DNA of 48,978 nucleotides from Candidatus Poribacteria bacterium (GTDB lineage Bacteria > Poribacteria > WGA-4E > WGA-3G), in contig VYCT01000307.1 in assembly GCA_009843785.1 (NCBI GenBank), forward strand, positions 1 to 48,978, given 5' to 3'. Below are positions 32,798-40,864 of this stretch, one piece after another; position 1 is the first letter of the stretch; every line of letters begins with the position of its first letter. The notes below the pieces were generated by a model, which worked only from the letters and a program-made list of their open reading frames with translations, did no database searches and had not been told where the DNA came from. A program made the position numbers and the translations under genes.

Positions 32798-33366
32798 ACA
32801 GGAAGCCCGCGAATCAGGCACATGGCGACAGTCACAACAGAGAGTATTACGCCTGCTAATTCCAAACCGACGACTAATTCCGGATGGATGCCAGAATTCT
32901 TGAAAGCAATAACGCCGCCAAGATAGATGAAAGCGACTGCTTTAGCAATGCCATAGATACTACGGCTTATTCGTGAACTCGTAAGCGCACGCGTCCATTT
33001 GGAAGACATCATAGTGTTCTCACCGAAGGCTGTTTTGCCTTGAGCAAAGGCCGCGCTTCGTAAGCCGTCTGTGAAAAACCCTCGCGCAATCACGATCACT
33101 GGAATCCAGAACGGGATCAACCCAACGACAGCGAAGTAAACCCAGAAGATGCATTCGACAATCCGGTCGCCGATGATGTCAAAGAGTGCGCCAAAATCGG
33201 AAGTCTGATTGAGTTTACGAGCAACATAACCGTCAACCGCATCGAGAAACAGAATCAAACCGATCAGTGCGACAAGCGAAATGTCTAAATAGATATGATA
33301 TCCAAAAAGGGAAATCACAACAAACGCGAGGATCAGGCGGAAAAGCGTATTCAATTTCGCAGTCAT
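32764..33366 (-). CDS. CDP-alcohol phosphatidyltransferase family protein (second)
   Basis: The 200-residue membrane enzyme carries the signature DAVDGYVARKL, followed by G-x3-D-x3-D in GALFDIIGDR (about 42-75). About five helices are seen. Sequence outside the motif differs clearly from the member at 24594, so the two probably make different phospholipids or precursors. The C-terminus has a charged tail after the last helix. The gene converges on the transglutaminase gene and diverges from the sulfatase at 33498. ATG 33366 lacks a strong Shine-Dalgarno. The substrate is not assignable. Confidence 0.82.
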   Translation of the reverse strand: MTAKLNTLFRLILAFVVISLFGYHIYLDISLVALIGLILFLDAVDGYVARKLNQTSDFGALFDIIGDRIVECIFWVYFAVVGLIPFWIPVIVIARGFFTDGLRSAAFAQGKTAFGENTMMSSKWTRALTSSRISRSIYGIAKAVAFIYLGGVIAFKNSGIHPELVVGLELAGVILSVVTVAMCLIRGLPVLVDGWKYVKE

Positions 33367-33497
33367 GGTTTTTCTGCTTTGTCGGGGCGGTTGCTACGCT
33401 TTGGTCTTGTTCAGGTTGAGTGTCTCTCTTTTAATACTAACATACCAAATCACTAAAAACAACATTAATTTTTTCCGATAGAAGAGGTACTTATTTG

Positions 33498-35102
33498 ATG
33501 AACGAAAACAGTAAACCTAATATTGTCCTCATTCTGAACGACGACATGGGTTTTTCCGACTTAGGCTGCTACGGCGGCGAAGTCCATACACCGAATCTTG
33601 ACAGGCTCGCCGCAGGTGGGCTGCGATTTACACAATTTTACAATACCGCACGCTGCTGTCCGTCACGTGCCTCCATGCTTACCGGGCTACATCCGCATCA
33701 GACCGGAGTCGGGCACATGATGAGCGACGACGGACTTGAAGGCTATCGTGGCGACCTCAATGACCGCTGTATCACTATTGCCGATGCCGTCCGATCAGAG
33801 GGGTATGGCACCTATATGAGCGGCAAATGGCATATCTCTCGCCACACCGCGCCTGATGGACCCAAACACAGTTGGCCCTGCCAACGCGGGTTTGACGAGT
33901 ACTACGGCATCATTACCGGGGCAGCGAACTTCTGGAAACCGAATACCCTCACGCGCAATAACACGCGTATCCAACACGATGAACTCCCTGAAGGGTACTT
34001 CTTCACAGATGCTGTTAGCGATGAAGCGGCGACCTATATCCGAAACCATACCGAAAAGACACCAGAACGCCCGTTCTTTACCTATGTCGCTTATACGGCA
34101 CCGCATTGGCCCCTACACGCTCACGAAGAAGACATCGCACGCTATAATGGACGTTTTGCCGCAGGATGGGACGAACTTCGCGAAGAACGGCTCTCGCGGA
34201 TGCGGGAAATGAAAATTTTAGATGAGACTTGGCAACTCACGGCACGCGATCCCTCCCAGCTACCTTGGAGCGAGGCACAATACAAGGAGTGGAATCAACG
34301 CCGTATGGAGGTCTACGCGGCGCAAATCACTCGGATGGATGCAGGCATCGGACGCATTATTAACACACTCGAAGAGACGGGACAACTCGATAACACGCTT
34401 ATCCTGTTTTTAGCAGATAACGGCGGTTGCGCCGAAGAACTCGGGGGGCCCCCAGCAATACGTGACAAGGGTTCACTCATCAGCACCGATACAACTTCTG
34501 ATGGTCAACCCGTCTATCGGGGCAATGACCCCACCATCATGCCGGGAGCCGAAACTACCTATCAGAGTTACGGCGTTCCGTGGGCGAACCTATCCAATAC
34601 ACCCTTCCGACTCTATAAGCACTGGGTACATGAAGGCGGTATCGCTACGCCCTTAATAGCGCATTGGCCTGATGCCATAAAATCCGCTGGAGACTTGCGG
34701 CATCAACCCGGACAACTGCCAGACATTATGGCAACATGCCTTGAGATTTCGGGCGCAACTTATCCTGAAGAACACCACGGAAAACCGGTTTTACCGTTAG
34801 AAGGAACAAGTTTGGTACCGATTTTTGATGGAAAAGATAACGGTGAAAACGTACTCTATTGGGAACATGAGGGGAATTGTGCAGTCCGACAAGATAACTG
34901 GAAATTGGTCTGTAGGTTCCCCGGCGATTGGGAACTTTACGATCTGGAAGCGGAACGAACAGAAATTAACGATCTCGCCGCTAAGCATCCACAGAAACTT
35001 CAAGAACTCACCGGACTCTACCGAGACTGGGCGGACCGCTGTTTTATCTACCCGTGGGATAAACTCCAAGAACACCGTAGACAGCGGCGCCACGAACGCT
35101 AA
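33498..35102 (+). CDS. Formylglycine-dependent sulfatase (arylsulfatase family)
   Basis: The 534-residue S1-type sulfatase has metal-binding Asp-Asp in LILNDDMGFSD and the modification motif CCPSR (Cys53 is the formylglycine precursor). Also present are the GKWH motif in YMSGKWHI and a second metal segment, LFLADNGG. No signal peptide precedes the catalytic domain, so it is probably cytoplasmic; the maturation enzyme is not in the window. An AGAGG (33483-33487) favours ATG 33498 over TTG 33495. It is transcribed away from the other three sulfatases and ends in a shared terminator with the lactonase. The sulfated substrate is unknown. Confidence 0.88.
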   Translation: MNENSKPNIVLILNDDMGFSDLGCYGGEVHTPNLDRLAAGGLRFTQFYNTARCCPSRASMLTGLHPHQTGVGHMMSDDGLEGYRGDLNDRCITIADAVRSEGYGTYMSGKWHISRHTAPDGPKHSWPCQRGFDEYYGIITGAANFWKPNTLTRNNTRIQHDELPEGYFFTDAVSDEAATYIRNHTEKTPERPFFTYVAYTAPHWPLHAHEEDIARYNGRFAAGWDELREERLSRMREMKILDETWQLTARDPSQLPWSEAQYKEWNQRRMEVYAAQITRMDAGIGRIINTLEETGQLDNTLILFLADNGGCAEELGGPPAIRDKGSLISTDTTSDGQPVYRGNDPTIMPGAETTYQSYGVPWANLSNTPFRLYKHWVHEGGIATPLIAHWPDAIKSAGDLRHQPGQLPDIMATCLEISGATYPEEHHGKPVLPLEGTSLVPIFDGKDNGENVLYWEHEGNCAVRQDNWKLVCRFPGDWELYDLEAERTEINDLAAKHPQKLQELTGLYRDWADRCFIYPWDKLQEHRRQRRHER

Positions 35103-35158
35103 AAAAAAATGTGTAGTCTGTTCGGGCGGGTCCCTGTACTTGCCCGAACAGACTACAC
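35101..35158. terminator. Bidirectional terminator between sulfatase and lactonase
   Basis: A perfect 17-bp stem (GTGTAGTCTGTTCGGGC 35111-35127 with its complement at 35142-35158) has a 14-base loop. A run of nine A at 35101-35109 gives a U tract on the reverse strand, so it is strong for the lactonase gene. On the forward strand the tail is only TTGGTTGTT. Confidence 0.85.
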
Positions 35159-35197
35159 TTGGTTGTTCAGGGGGGCTGTGCCCACCTTTCCCGTAAA

Positions 35198-36292
35198 CTA
35201 ACTACACGCCAACATCTTCAAACAGACAGGTGTCGGCACCTCTGCTACGTCCCCTGTCGCATTCAACTCACCTGTTTCAGCGTCAATAGCGAACGTAACA
35301 ACCGTATCTGTGTTTTGGTTGGCAGCGAAGAGGAACGTGCCTTCCGGGTTCAGTCCAAAGTTTCGCGGTGCCTGTCCTTGTGTCGATTCATAGCCGATGG
35401 GGCTCAGCATGCCGGTTTCACCATCAATCGCGCAAATCGCAATGCTATCATGCCCACGGTTCGACCCGTACAGGAACTGCCCGGAAGGGTGAACGTGGAT
35501 ATCCGCACAGTGACTCGTGCCGTCGAAGTCATCGGGGAGCGTGGAAATTGTTTGGAATTCAGTTAGCGTTCCGGCTTTCGTGTCGTACCGAAAAGCAGTG
35601 AAGGTTGAGTCTATCTCGTTAATCACATAAGCGTATTGCCCATTCGGATGGAAATCGAAATGCCGAGGGCCCGCACCGGGTTGCACCCGTGCCCACGGTT
35701 GCGTATGAGGCGTAAGTTTCCCATTTTTCGCATCTAATTGGTAGATGAGCACTTTATCAAGCCCAAGATCGGGTGAAAAAGCGTAACGATTCCCCGGATC
35801 AATCATAATCGCGTGCGCGTGAGGTGCCATCTGCCGTTGTGGGTTAACACTGGATCCCTGATGCTGCACAAAATCGGAGGCTTCACCGAGCCTACCATCC
35901 GACGCAATCGGGAAAGCAGTGACGCTACCACCACCGTAATTCGCTACGAGCAGGCATTTACCAGTCGAATCTACACTTAAATGACACGGGCTACCACCGC
36001 CCGTCGCCCGTTGGTTGAGATAACTAATCTCTCCTGTCTCTTTATGAATGTAAAACGCCGTAACCGCCCCACTCGCTTTGCCCTCAAACTCATTCAGTTC
36101 GTTAACGGCAAAGAGATACTGCCCACTCGGATGTATCTCCAAAAAAGATGGGTTTTCAACGCCTGTTATCTTGCTGCTATATTCCAAGGCACCCGTCGCA
36201 CCGTCTAAACGGTAGACGTAAATCCCTTCGCTATTTCCCTGCGTATAGGTGCCGACATAAACGAAATAGTCTTGGCTATTCTGTTGCGCCAT
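35198..36292 (-). CDS. Lactonase-family seven-bladed beta-propeller protein
   Basis: The 364-residue protein matches the lactonase family that includes cytoplasmic 6-phosphogluconolactonase of the propeller type. It starts DYFVYVGTYTQGNSEGIYVY and has repeats of the form HPSGQYLFAVNE, HPNGQYAYVINE and HPSGQFLYGSNR, each ending a blade. The PRHFDFHPNG and PRNFGLNPEG segments carry expected surface residues. Substrates in other family members are sugar lactones and some cyclic carboxylates. It has no signal peptide. The gene is 14 bases downstream of a sulfatase on the same strand, so a joint role in sulfated-sugar breakdown is plausible. Confidence 0.83.
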   Translation of the reverse strand: MAQQNSQDYFVYVGTYTQGNSEGIYVYRLDGATGALEYSSKITGVENPSFLEIHPSGQYLFAVNELNEFEGKASGAVTAFYIHKETGEISYLNQRATGGGSPCHLSVDSTGKCLLVANYGGGSVTAFPIASDGRLGEASDFVQHQGSSVNPQRQMAPHAHAIMIDPGNRYAFSPDLGLDKVLIYQLDAKNGKLTPHTQPWARVQPGAGPRHFDFHPNGQYAYVINEIDSTFTAFRYDTKAGTLTEFQTISTLPDDFDGTSHCADIHVHPSGQFLYGSNRGHDSIAICAIDGETGMLSPIGYESTQGQAPRNFGLNPEGTFLFAANQNTDTVVTFAIDAETGELNATGDVAEVPTPVCLKMLACS

Positions 36293-36306
36293 TATTGATT
36301 TTCTCC

Positions 36307-37917
36307 TTACGAAATTTTCAGATGAATCGTTCGCTCTTCGCTTTCACCATAACCGATGCGAATCGCTTTCGCTCGTACCCGTGTTTCGCCCTTTGGTAAA
36401 CGCAGCGGATCCGTATACAACTGCCAACGCACGTCATCTCCCTGCTCTGTCGTATAGGCAATAGATGCGCCTTGCGTAGAGCAGTGAAGTTGTAAAACAA
36501 GCGGAGCTGCCCATTCACCAACCCTATGGGCGACCTCTGTGCCCGGGTGTTCGGCGTTAATCGGAATAAAAATTGGAGCCGCCGTTTGCGGTTGCGTGCC
36601 ATCCGGATACCACGTTGCAACCATCTGCTCTTCGGGAATATGCCCCATATCCCCAAATTCGGATTGCCACTGTGCCAACGCACCGCGCATCCGTTCCAGT
36701 ACATCCTGATGTTCAGCGTCCGCTGCCAAATTGTTGAGTTCATATCGATCGTTTTCAACATCGTAGAGTTCCTCAGCAGGACGTGGATAACGGAACATCA
36801 CCTCCTGATCGCCCTCCAATTCGCCCGCGGCATATAACCGCCACATTTCCTGCATGACGGGGTGCCGATTGCGATACGGAATCCAGAGCAGATACGGCTT
36901 TTCGGGGTAATAATTTTTGATGTATTTATACCGTTTATCACGGACGGCACGCATCATATCATAAGATTCGTCATAACGGTCGCGCGTCGCAAAAATGTAA
37001 TCGCGTTCAATCGTCTGTGGACCAAGGAACGGTTGTCCCTGTAGATGCTCGGGTGCCTGCACGTCACAGAGTGAAAGCACCGTGGGGCCGAGGTCAATCA
37101 AACTCACCAGTTGTTCTGTGGTACTGCCTGGACTCAGTGTGCCGGGCCATCGGACAATCAAAGGGATACGGATACCCGCATCGTAGGGCCACCGTTTGCC
37201 GCGTGGAAGTCCTTCGCCGTGATCGCTCCAGAGGAAGACGATGGTGTTCTCAGCAAGCCCGTCCGCTTCCAGCTGATCTAACAGTTCACCGACGCGTGCG
37301 TCAGCGGTCGCGAGGTTATCGTATTGCCGTGCTAATGCTTGCCGTGCTTTCGGTGTATCGGGCAGGTAGGGCGGTAACTGCACGTCATCTGGATTCGTGG
37401 TTGTGGTCAAGGGACGATTCTCTCGTTCCCACATACCGCTTTCGTGCGTAACACCCGGATTGAAGACCGAGAAGAAGGGTTGTCCCGCCGCACGATTGCG
37501 CCAGTGTGCAGTGTTGTCGGATTCATCCCATGCCGTGATGGGCGGTGTGAACTGATAATCGGTTTTGCTGTTGTTCGTGCAGTAATAACCCGCGCCTCTA
37601 AGATATTCGGTAAAAGTCTTGACATAAGGCGGTGGCACTGCAGAATACGGTGTCGGCATATCAGGTGTGTTCGGGTTCGTATGCCGTGTCCGCATGTGGT
37701 GTGTACCGATCGAGGTTTGGTACATACTCGTAATGATTGCAGAACGACTCGGAGCGCAGACCCCAGCAGTCGAAAACGCATTTGGAAACCGGCATCCGCC
37801 TGCAGCGAGCCGGTCGATGTTTGGCGTACGCGCAAGTCTATCGCCATAACAACCGAAACGCGGTGTTGTATCCTCTAACGAGATCCAAAGAATGTTCGGA
37901 CGGTCTGATGTATTCAT
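36307..37917 (-). CDS. Formylglycine-dependent sulfatase with C-terminal Fn3-associated domain
   Basis: The 536-residue protein starts MNTSDRPNILWISLEDTTPR; Glu-Asp replaces the common Asp-Asp, as in N-sulfoglucosamine-sulfohydrolase-like sulfatases. Cys54 lies in CAPSR. FLWSDHGEGLPRGKRWPYDAG is the distal metal/substrate segment. The last 80 residues (IAYTTEQGDDVRW, RAKAIRIGY) form a chitobiase-type or Fn3-associated beta domain. No signal peptide is visible. GGGAG supports ATG 37917. It is a close paralogue of the gene at 38001-39605, with most of the sequence shared; only 83 bases separate them, which indicates a tandem duplication. Confidence 0.87.
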   Translation of the reverse strand: MNTSDRPNILWISLEDTTPRFGCYGDRLARTPNIDRLAAGGCRFPNAFSTAGVCAPSRSAIITSMYQTSIGTHHMRTRHTNPNTPDMPTPYSAVPPPYVKTFTEYLRGAGYYCTNNSKTDYQFTPPITAWDESDNTAHWRNRAAGQPFFSVFNPGVTHESGMWERENRPLTTTTNPDDVQLPPYLPDTPKARQALARQYDNLATADARVGELLDQLEADGLAENTIVFLWSDHGEGLPRGKRWPYDAGIRIPLIVRWPGTLSPGSTTEQLVSLIDLGPTVLSLCDVQAPEHLQGQPFLGPQTIERDYIFATRDRYDESYDMMRAVRDKRYKYIKNYYPEKPYLLWIPYRNRHPVMQEMWRLYAAGELEGDQEVMFRYPRPAEELYDVENDRYELNNLAADAEHQDVLERMRGALAQWQSEFGDMGHIPEEQMVATWYPDGTQPQTAAPIFIPINAEHPGTEVAHRVGEWAAPLVLQLHCSTQGASIAYTTEQGDDVRWQLYTDPLRLPKGETRVRAKAIRIGYGESEERTIHLKIS

Positions 37918-38000
37918 CACGACTCCCTGTTTTTGACAAGATTGTACCCCAAACAACAGTTTAAGTCAATACGGTTGTCTAAGCATTCAGAAGCATATAT

Positions 38001-39605
38001 TCACGAAACTGTGAATTTTAGCGATTTTTCATCGCTCTCTTTGTAACCAATCCGAATTGCTTTTGCTCTTATCACCGTTTCACCTTTCGGTAAACGCAAA
38101 GGTTCTGTATACAACTGCCATCGGACATCTTCACCTTGTTCGGTGGTATACGCAATTGAGGCACCTTGTGTTGAACAGTAGAGTTGCAGAAGCAGCGGGG
38201 CGTCCCATTCTCCATCTTCATGAGCAGGCTCCGTGCCGGAGGTAGACGCATTAATCGGAATGAAAAGCGGTGATGCTGTTTCGGGTTGTGTGCCATTAGG
38301 ATACCACTGCGCCACCATTTGTTCTTCAGATATATGCCCCATATCCCCGAATTCCGATTGCCATGCTATCAACGTTGCTCGCATCCGTTTAAGCACATTT
38401 GCATGTGCTGCATTCTCTGCTAAGTTGTTGAGTTCATACGGGTCATTTTCCACATCGTAGAGTTCCTCAGTGGGGCACGGTGATTGGAACATGACCAATT
38501 GATCGCCTTCTAATTTGCCTGCGGTATGAAGTCGCCACATCTCCTGCATCACGGGATGGCTATTGCGGTAAGGATCCCAGCGCAGATACGGCTTTTCGGG
38601 ATAATAATTTCGGATGTATTTATACTTTTTATCGCGCACAGCACGCAACATGTGATACGATAAATCAAGGCGGTCGCGCGTCGCAAAAATATATTCACGT
38701 TCTACTTTTTCTGCTCCAAGGAAAGGCTGTCCTTGTAGGTGCTCTGGTGCTTGAACACCACATAACGAAAGCACAGTGGGTCCGAGGTCAATCAAACTCA
38801 CCAATTGATCACTATCACTCCCTGGATTAAGTGCTTCGTGCCAACGCACAATCAACGGAATTCGGATCCCCGCATCATAGGGCCACCGTTTGCCGCGTGG
38901 GAGTCCTTCACCGTGATCACTCCAGAGAAAAACAATAGTATTCTCTGCGAGTCCGTCTTCTTCGAGCTGATCTAACAACTCGCCGACACGGGCATCGGCA
39001 GTGGCGAGGTTGTCGTACTGTCGAGCCAATGCGGCACGGGCTTTCGGTGTATCTGGTAAATAAGGAGGTAATTCCACGTCATCTGGATTCGTGGTCAGTG
39101 GACGATCTTCCTTTTCCCACATACCGCTTTCGTGTGTAACAATTGGGTTAAAAACGGAAAAGAAGGGTTGCCCTTCCGCACGATTTCGCCAGTGCCCTTG
39201 ATTGCTATTATCATCCCACGCGGTAATAGGAGGTGTAAACTGATAGTCTGTTTTACTATTGTTGGTACAATAATAGCCTGCCCCTCTCAGGTATTCGGTG
39301 AAGGTTTTCACATAAGGTGGAGGCACAGCAGAATACGGCGTAGGTAGGTCCGGTGTACTTTCGTGTGTATGCGTTGTCCGATGGTGATGTGTTCCGATGG
39401 ATGTCTGATACATTCCGGTGATAATAGCGGAACGACTCGGGGCACAGACACCGGCGGTTGAAAACGCATTTGGAAACCGACATCCGCCTGCAGCGAGCCG
39501 GTCAACGTTCGGTGTACGCGCCAGCGTATCTCCGTAGCAACCGAAACGCGGCGTTGTATCCTCTAAAGATATCCAAAGAATGTTCGGATGGTCTGATGTG
39601 CGCAT
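38001..39605 (-). CDS. Formylglycine-dependent sulfatase, tandem paralogue
   Basis: The 534-residue protein is nearly the same length as the neighbour at 36307 and shares its motifs: Cys54 in CAPSR, ISLEDTTPR, FLWSDHGEGLP, and a C-terminal Fn3-associated domain ending KFTVS. Differences are spread over the protein, so the duplication is not recent. GGGAG supports ATG 39605; a longer frame to 39839 runs into the PhyH gene and is rejected. It lacks a signal peptide. The PhyH gene 31 bases upstream is probably co-transcribed, a pairing that recurs in this window's region. Confidence 0.87.
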   Translation of the reverse strand: MRTSDHPNILWISLEDTTPRFGCYGDTLARTPNVDRLAAGGCRFPNAFSTAGVCAPSRSAIITGMYQTSIGTHHHRTTHTHESTPDLPTPYSAVPPPYVKTFTEYLRGAGYYCTNNSKTDYQFTPPITAWDDNSNQGHWRNRAEGQPFFSVFNPIVTHESGMWEKEDRPLTTNPDDVELPPYLPDTPKARAALARQYDNLATADARVGELLDQLEEDGLAENTIVFLWSDHGEGLPRGKRWPYDAGIRIPLIVRWHEALNPGSDSDQLVSLIDLGPTVLSLCGVQAPEHLQGQPFLGAEKVEREYIFATRDRLDLSYHMLRAVRDKKYKYIRNYYPEKPYLRWDPYRNSHPVMQEMWRLHTAGKLEGDQLVMFQSPCPTEELYDVENDPYELNNLAENAAHANVLKRMRATLIAWQSEFGDMGHISEEQMVAQWYPNGTQPETASPLFIPINASTSGTEPAHEDGEWDAPLLLQLYCSTQGASIAYTTEQGEDVRWQLYTEPLRLPKGETVIRAKAIRIGYKESDEKSLKFTVS

Positions 39606-39636
39606 TATGACTCCCTTTTGACAGTGATTTAATGTT

Positions 39637-40473
39637 TTAGCTCCAACACGCGTCCGTGTATGCCTCACGATCAAAGAGTTTCCGACGGAACGGTGTCGCC
39701 GTTGCCATCCATTCTTCAGGAATCTCCTGCGTGTAACGGTGCGGCGGTCCCGCTTCCTTAAAGATGTCGATGTTGAAAATACGATAGAGCTGCGGCGAAT
39801 CCACAGGCTTTGCCTCAACGGCGTGAAAGATACGTGCATCTATGTAGACCATACTCCCCGGCGGTAATTCCAACCGTTTCTCTTCCAATTGACGTCCGGC
39901 TTCTTTGTCATAGTCACCTGCAAGCATCCGTTCTGGCGTTGCCTCCCGCGTCGGTGCGACCTTATGGCTACCTGGTATAACTTTGAGGTTTCGATCGCCA
40001 CGTGTGAAGCCATTTGGATAGTACAAAATCTGTATATAGTAGTTATCGCGTTCAGCGAGATTAATCGGATTCTCATGCTTCCAATGGTGGTGGTCTTGGT
40101 GAAAACCGAGAGGACCGACCCCGCGGGGTGCTATGTTGAGTGCGGAGTGACAAAAGTGGTACGCCTCACCAATGGTCGCGCATATGAGTGCCGTGATGAA
40201 AGGGTCGTCGATGAGCCGATCACTGTATTCACGGCGATCGTTCCACGGACGTATAAAATACGGGCGCTCTGGTTTTTCGCCATTATTCAACGTCTCAATG
40301 TACTGACGTGTCGGTTCAAAATGCTGTGTAATCTCTTCAATCAGACCTTCTCTGCCACCGTCCGTTAGCACGTCCGGATAAGCGATGTAGCCATCGTTGT
40401 GGAAAGAATCGATATCCGCTTGCGATGGACCAAGCAATCGGAAAAGTGAATCAATTGTAGTAGTGGCTTCCAT
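39637..40473 (-). CDS. Phytanoyl-CoA dioxygenase (PhyH) family protein
   Basis: The 278-residue oxygenase has His125-x-Asp127 (GFHQDHHHWK), IPGSH, distal His217 (RIFHAVEAKP) and Arg231 for 2-oxoglutarate. The histidine-rich stretch after the motif is unusual. The start is ATG 40473 with GGAG upstream. It is 31 bases before the sulfatase gene on the same strand. The coupling suggests that the oxygenase acts on the same organic sulfate or its product, but this is inferred from position only. Confidence 0.85.
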   Translation of the reverse strand: MEATTTIDSLFRLLGPSQADIDSFHNDGYIAYPDVLTDGGREGLIEEITQHFEPTRQYIETLNNGEKPERPYFIRPWNDRREYSDRLIDDPFITALICATIGEAYHFCHSALNIAPRGVGPLGFHQDHHHWKHENPINLAERDNYYIQILYYPNGFTRGDRNLKVIPGSHKVAPTREATPERMLAGDYDKEAGRQLEEKRLELPPGSMVYIDARIFHAVEAKPVDSPQLYRIFNIDIFKEAGPPHRYTQEIPEEWMATATPFRRKLFDREAYTDACWS

Positions 40474-40500
40474 AGTTGTAACTCCATCCTGGGATTTGGT

Positions 40501-40529
40501 TTGACTTTTGGTTCATTTGAGAGTATAAT
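40501..40529 (+). promoter_or_regulatory. Promoter of the DUF433 gene
   Basis: TTGACT (40501-40506) and TATAAT (40524-40529) have a 17-base spacer, near-perfect consensus. Transcription would start near 40536, 83 bases before the GTG start codon. Confidence 0.75.
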
Positions 40530-40618
40530 TGCTGCTGACGCTCGCGTATTGTATGATAAACTTTAGTATTGCTCGCGTGCTTTCCATGTTTGAGTATACC
40601 ACTGACAGGAGAAAAAAG

Positions 40619-40864
40619 GTGCAAAATCTAAACCGTATAACTTTTGACCCCGAAGTGATGGGAGGCAAGGCATGTATTCGCGGCATGCGAGTCACCGTCA
40701 GCACAGTTGTTGGTTTGGTCGCTTCTGGCTATTCCAATACTGATATTCTGAAGGCATATCCCTATTTAGAAGAAGAGGATATTCGCCAAGCTCTTACCTA
40801 TGCCGCATGGCGGGTTCAAGAAATTGAAGTGCCACCTCACATCCGGCTGTGTCCCTCCTGCTGA
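40619..40864 (+). CDS. DUF433-domain (antitoxin-like) protein, no partner
   Basis: The 81-residue protein matches DUF433: RITFDPEVMGGKACIRGMRVTV, seen as ITFDPEVMGGKACIRG, and a helical end with PYLEEEDIRQALTYAAWR. DUF433 proteins are often antitoxins to a DUF5615 PIN-like toxin encoded just downstream. Here the downstream gene is a sulfatase on the opposite strand, overlapping by 28 bases, and no toxin is seen. I start at GTG 40619, correctly spaced after AGGAG (40607-40611); upstream in-frame ATG codons have no ribosome-binding site. It may be a solitary DNA-binding regulator. Confidence 0.82.
   Translation: MQNLNRITFDPEVMGGKACIRGMRVTVSTVVGLVASGYSNTDILKAYPYLEEEDIRQALTYAAWRVQEIEVPPHIRLCPSC

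Noticed and set aside
39606-39839. N-terminal extension of the sulfatase at 38001
   Set aside because: It runs through the end of the PhyH gene in another frame; sulfatase similarity begins at ATG 39605.
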